Positions 7,402-8,647 of a stretch of 8,647 bases of DNA are shown piece by piece; positions within the stretch are counted from its first letter, which is position 1; each line of letters begins with the position of its first letter. The notes under the pieces were generated by a model. It worked only from the letters and a program-made list of their open reading frames with translations, searched no databases and had not been told where the DNA came from. The stretch is from Paenibacillus sp. UBA6285. Lineage in GTDB: Bacteria; Bacillota; Bacilli; Paenibacillales; Paenibacillaceae. Made by a program: the position numbers and the translations under genes. The stretch covers positions 7,741 through 16,387 of the forward strand of contig DJUJ01000112.1 of the NCBI GenBank assembly GCA_002438345.1, read 5' to 3'.

Positions 7402-7420
7402 AGATATTGTAGAAATATCT
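7402..7420. repeat. inverted repeat in the divergent intergenic region
   Basis: AGATATT (7402-7408) and AATATCT (7414-7420) are perfect 7-base arms around a 5-base spacer. The repeat lies 38 bases upstream of the esterase start, within the 185-base divergent region (7365-7549). The geometry suits a dimeric repressor site. No known consensus was recognised. Confidence 0.35.
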
Positions 7421-7447
7421 GAATTATAAGGGTTTTGAGGAAATGCG

Positions 7448-7476
7448 TTTTCATCCCCCTGTTTATTGGGTATTTT
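7448..7476 (+). promoter_or_regulatory. weak candidate promoter for the IseA-like gene
   Basis: TTTTCA (7448-7453) and TATTTT (7471-7476) are separated by 17 bases, and each matches the sigma-A consensus at four of six positions. Transcription would start near 7483, leaving a leader of about 67 bases. Nothing better was seen between 7365 and 7549 on the plus strand. Confidence 0.25.
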
Positions 7477-7549
7477 AGCTTGCGGGGTGCATAAGCTGGA
7501 ACAGTGGCTATCGCCTTGTATTTTTCAGATGACAAAGGAGGAATTCCGG

Positions 7550-8152
7550 ATGAACAAAAAGTGGATGATTGGTTCGTTGGCGCTTTCTATAGGCTTGATC
7601 TCAGCAGGTGGGGGAGTTATGGCGGCTTCACCGTCAGCAGGGAGTGCGGCAATTAAGAAGGTGGCTGTTTCTGCACCTGGGAAAGAGGGCCCTGCTACCA
7701 TTAATAATTTGACGGTGAAAAGTATCATTCCGCTGGTAGTCCATGCAAAAGCCCTTTATTTCTATAGTAATCGAGGCGGGAATATCTTCCCGATAGAAAC
7801 CTTCACGTATAAAGCGCAGGAGTACCGTTATCTTTCCAGTGACATTGGCACAAAGGCGAAGCTGATGAATTACATAAAGAAAGCTTATACTCACAATGCT
7901 GCAGCTTATTATGTACAGACACAGTTTTTGGAGCATAACGGAAGAATGTCGCAGGTTAATGCAGATTTGGGCAATTTATTGATGTATGAGAAGGCCACCG
8001 CCCGCATGCTCTCCAAGACTGCGACAACCGCTGAATTTGAACTGACCGTTCCTTATCCAGATGCGCAGGAAAGCAGTGAGTCGGTGTATGTGAAGCTGAA
8101 GAAAGTGGATGGATACTGGAGAATCGACACATCGCCGGATATTCTTTTCTGA
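7550..8152 (+). CDS. secreted IseA-like protein, possible cell-wall DL-endopeptidase inhibitor
   Basis: A 200-residue exported protein. The signal peptide is clear: basic MNKKW, a hydrophobic core (about 6-23), and a cleavage site near VMAA (23-26). Residues about 60-200 resemble the IseA (YoeB) family from memory, especially [21 protein letters not shown] (positions 85-105) and the closing lysine-rich strand with GYWRID (188-193). Bacillus IseA binds and inhibits D,L-endopeptidases that cut peptidoglycan, protecting cells from autolysis. That role here is an inference from resemblance. The ATG at 7550 follows a perfect AAAGGAGG (7534-7541) by eight bases. An upstream in-frame extension to 7466 lacks both a ribosome site and a sensible N-terminus. 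The gene is divergent from the esterase and convergent with the CBS gene, with only 44 bases and no hairpin terminator in between. Confidence 0.65.
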   Translation: MNKKWMIGSLALSIGLISAGGGVMAASPSAGSAAIKKVAVSAPGKEGPATINNLTVKSIIPLVVHAKALYFYSNRGGNIFPIETFTYKAQEYRYLSSDIGTKAKLMNYIKKAYTHNAAAYYVQTQFLEHNGRMSQVNADLGNLLMYEKATARMLSKTATTAEFELTVPYPDAQESSESVYVKLKKVDGYWRIDTSPDILF

Positions 8153-8190
8153 GGAAAGGGTGGGGAGAAGAGGAAGGAAGATGGAAGGGG
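8153..8190 (+). other. purine-rich tract between convergent genes
   Basis: All but two of these 38 bases are G or A. The tract fills most of the 44-base gap between the IseA-like and CBS genes. No hairpin or T-tract is present, so it is not a standard terminator. Confidence 0.4.
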
Positions 8191-8196
8191 CTACAA

Positions 8197-8598
8197 CTAA
8201 CAGCGCTTCAGGTCAGAGGTATAAACAACACCTGCGAGTTTGCCTTTACGGGTAATAATGACACAATCATTCTTCATAGGTTCTGGGCGGCTCATAGCAG
8301 CAGCTAATACGGTATCAAGTGGAGTGGAGATATCACAGATGAGTGGTGTTTTGTTCATAAGCTTCATGGCGGGTTCTCTGTAGAACAGATCTCCCCCTGA
8401 TCTTCCTGTAGCTTTTAAAAAGAAACGTTCGCTCATTAACAATCCAAGCGGTTCATTCGTGGCGTTACAGACGACGATGCATTTAGATTCTGGATGCTGG
8501 AACATTACGCGAAGGGCTTCCCTGCAAGTACGTGAGGCAAAAATAGCAGGTGCACTGCGGACAATACTAGAGAGATCATTTACAAGAGCTGTTGTCAT
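8197..8598 (-). CDS. stand-alone CBS-domain pair protein
   Basis: A 133-residue soluble protein made of two CBS motifs (about 12-66 and 76-131), which together form one nucleotide-binding module. Such modules usually bind AMP, ATP or related ligands and control a partner domain, but no partner domain is present here. The sequence pattern, with PLGLLMSERFF (50-60), GDLFYREPAMKLMN (69-82), PLICD (85-89), and CVIITRKGKLAGVVYTSDL (112-130), recalls the CBS module placed between EAL and GGDEF domains in some cyclic-di-GMP enzymes. The ATG at 8598 has AAAGGA (8609-8614) ten bases upstream. The spacer consists largely of eight C residues. The gene is complete at both ends. Its partner and ligand are unknown. 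Confidence 0.82.
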   Translation of the reverse strand: MTTALVNDLSSIVRSAPAIFASRTCREALRVMFQHPESKCIVVCNATNEPLGLLMSERFFLKATGRSGGDLFYREPAMKLMNKTPLICDISTPLDTVLAAAMSRPEPMKNDCVIITRKGKLAGVVYTSDLKRC

Positions 8599-8606
8599 GG
8601 GGGGGG
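8599..8606 (-). repeat. C8 homopolymer between ribosome site and start codon of the CBS gene
   Basis: Eight C residues on the minus strand fill the spacer between AAAGGA (8609-8614) and the start ATG (8596-8598). Tract-length changes by slippage would alter spacing from the current 10 bases. An ATG at 8607-8609 reads M-P-P-P-stop, its TGA overlapping the CBS start codon, but its ribosome site would be too close to work well. Confidence 0.5.
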
Positions 8607-8647
8607 CATCCTTTCTGATTATAGGTCTACTTCTAATGTACCCCTGG

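Noticed and set aside
7409..7430. WalR box controlling the IseA-like gene
   Set aside because: TGTAGA with a 5-base spacer is followed by CTGAAT, which does not fit the second TGTWAH repeat.
7439..7454. Second cre site upstream of the IseA-like gene
   Set aside because: Only the right half (CGTTTTCAT) matches. The left half fails at most fixed positions.
7365..7535. Longer esterase with an apparent signal peptide starting at 7454 or 7535
   Set aside because: The purine tract before 7454 abuts the start codon. The ATG at 7364 has AAGGAG at good spacing, and related esterases begin close to it.
7466..7549. Upstream extension of the IseA-like protein
   Set aside because: It would place 28 residues ahead of a perfect signal peptide, and AAAGGAGG clearly serves the ATG at 7550.
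8618..8623. Perfect TATAAT on the minus strand upstream of the CBS gene
   Set aside because: No -35 element lies at proper spacing, and the start of transcription would fall inside the ribosome site, leaving too short a leader.

Overview
The window reads like a chromosomal segment of a low-to-mid GC Gram-positive bacterium of the order Bacillales. A Paenibacillus-like source is my best guess. The support is strong AGGAGG-type ribosome binding sites, classic hairpin-plus-U-tract terminators, a near-consensus CcpA cre site, an argG-argH pair, and a secreted protein that resembles the Bacillus cell-wall endopeptidase inhibitor IseA. The genus is an inference from general resemblance and was not tested by any search.

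Layout. (1) 1-2914: the last two steps of arginine synthesis, argG (110-1345) and argH (1440-2855, GTG start). They are separated by a 94-base gap that can fold extensively and are closed by a strong terminator at 2870-2914. (2) 3003-6387: a compact three-gene locus. Its first gene encodes a regulator in which a TIM-barrel domain of the PEP-hydrolase-like family is fused to an AraC-type DNA-binding domain. After a terminator that shares its left arm with a candidate promoter and lies just downstream of a cre site, two genes follow: a Tm-1-like (UPF0261) ATP-binding protein (4301-5509) and a stand-alone TIM-barrel protein (5551-6387) of the same family as the regulator's sensor domain. (3) 6388-6566: hairpins and a palindrome, including a terminator, plus a doubtful 39-codon ORF. 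(4) 6567-7364 (minus): an EstA/esterase-D type serine esterase, divergent from (5) 7550-8152 (plus), a secreted IseA-like protein. (6) 8197-8598 (minus): a stand-alone CBS-domain pair, convergent with the previous gene.

How the genes fit together. argG and argH convert citrulline and aspartate to arginine and fumarate. The Tm-1/TIM-barrel locus is the most interesting part. The two adjacent genes correspond to the two halves of the single plant protein Tm-1, so they very probably act on one substrate or in one complex. The regulator carries a paralogue of the TIM-barrel protein as its likely ligand sensor, with two conspicuous polar positions changed (Cys to Asn, His to Tyr). The simplest model is a small catabolic or detoxification operon, induced by its own substrate or product through the AraC fusion and repressed by CcpA when preferred carbon is present. 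The substrate cannot be read from the sequence.

No tRNA, rRNA, insertion sequence, phage gene or CRISPR array was seen. No gene-free stretch exceeds 300 bases.
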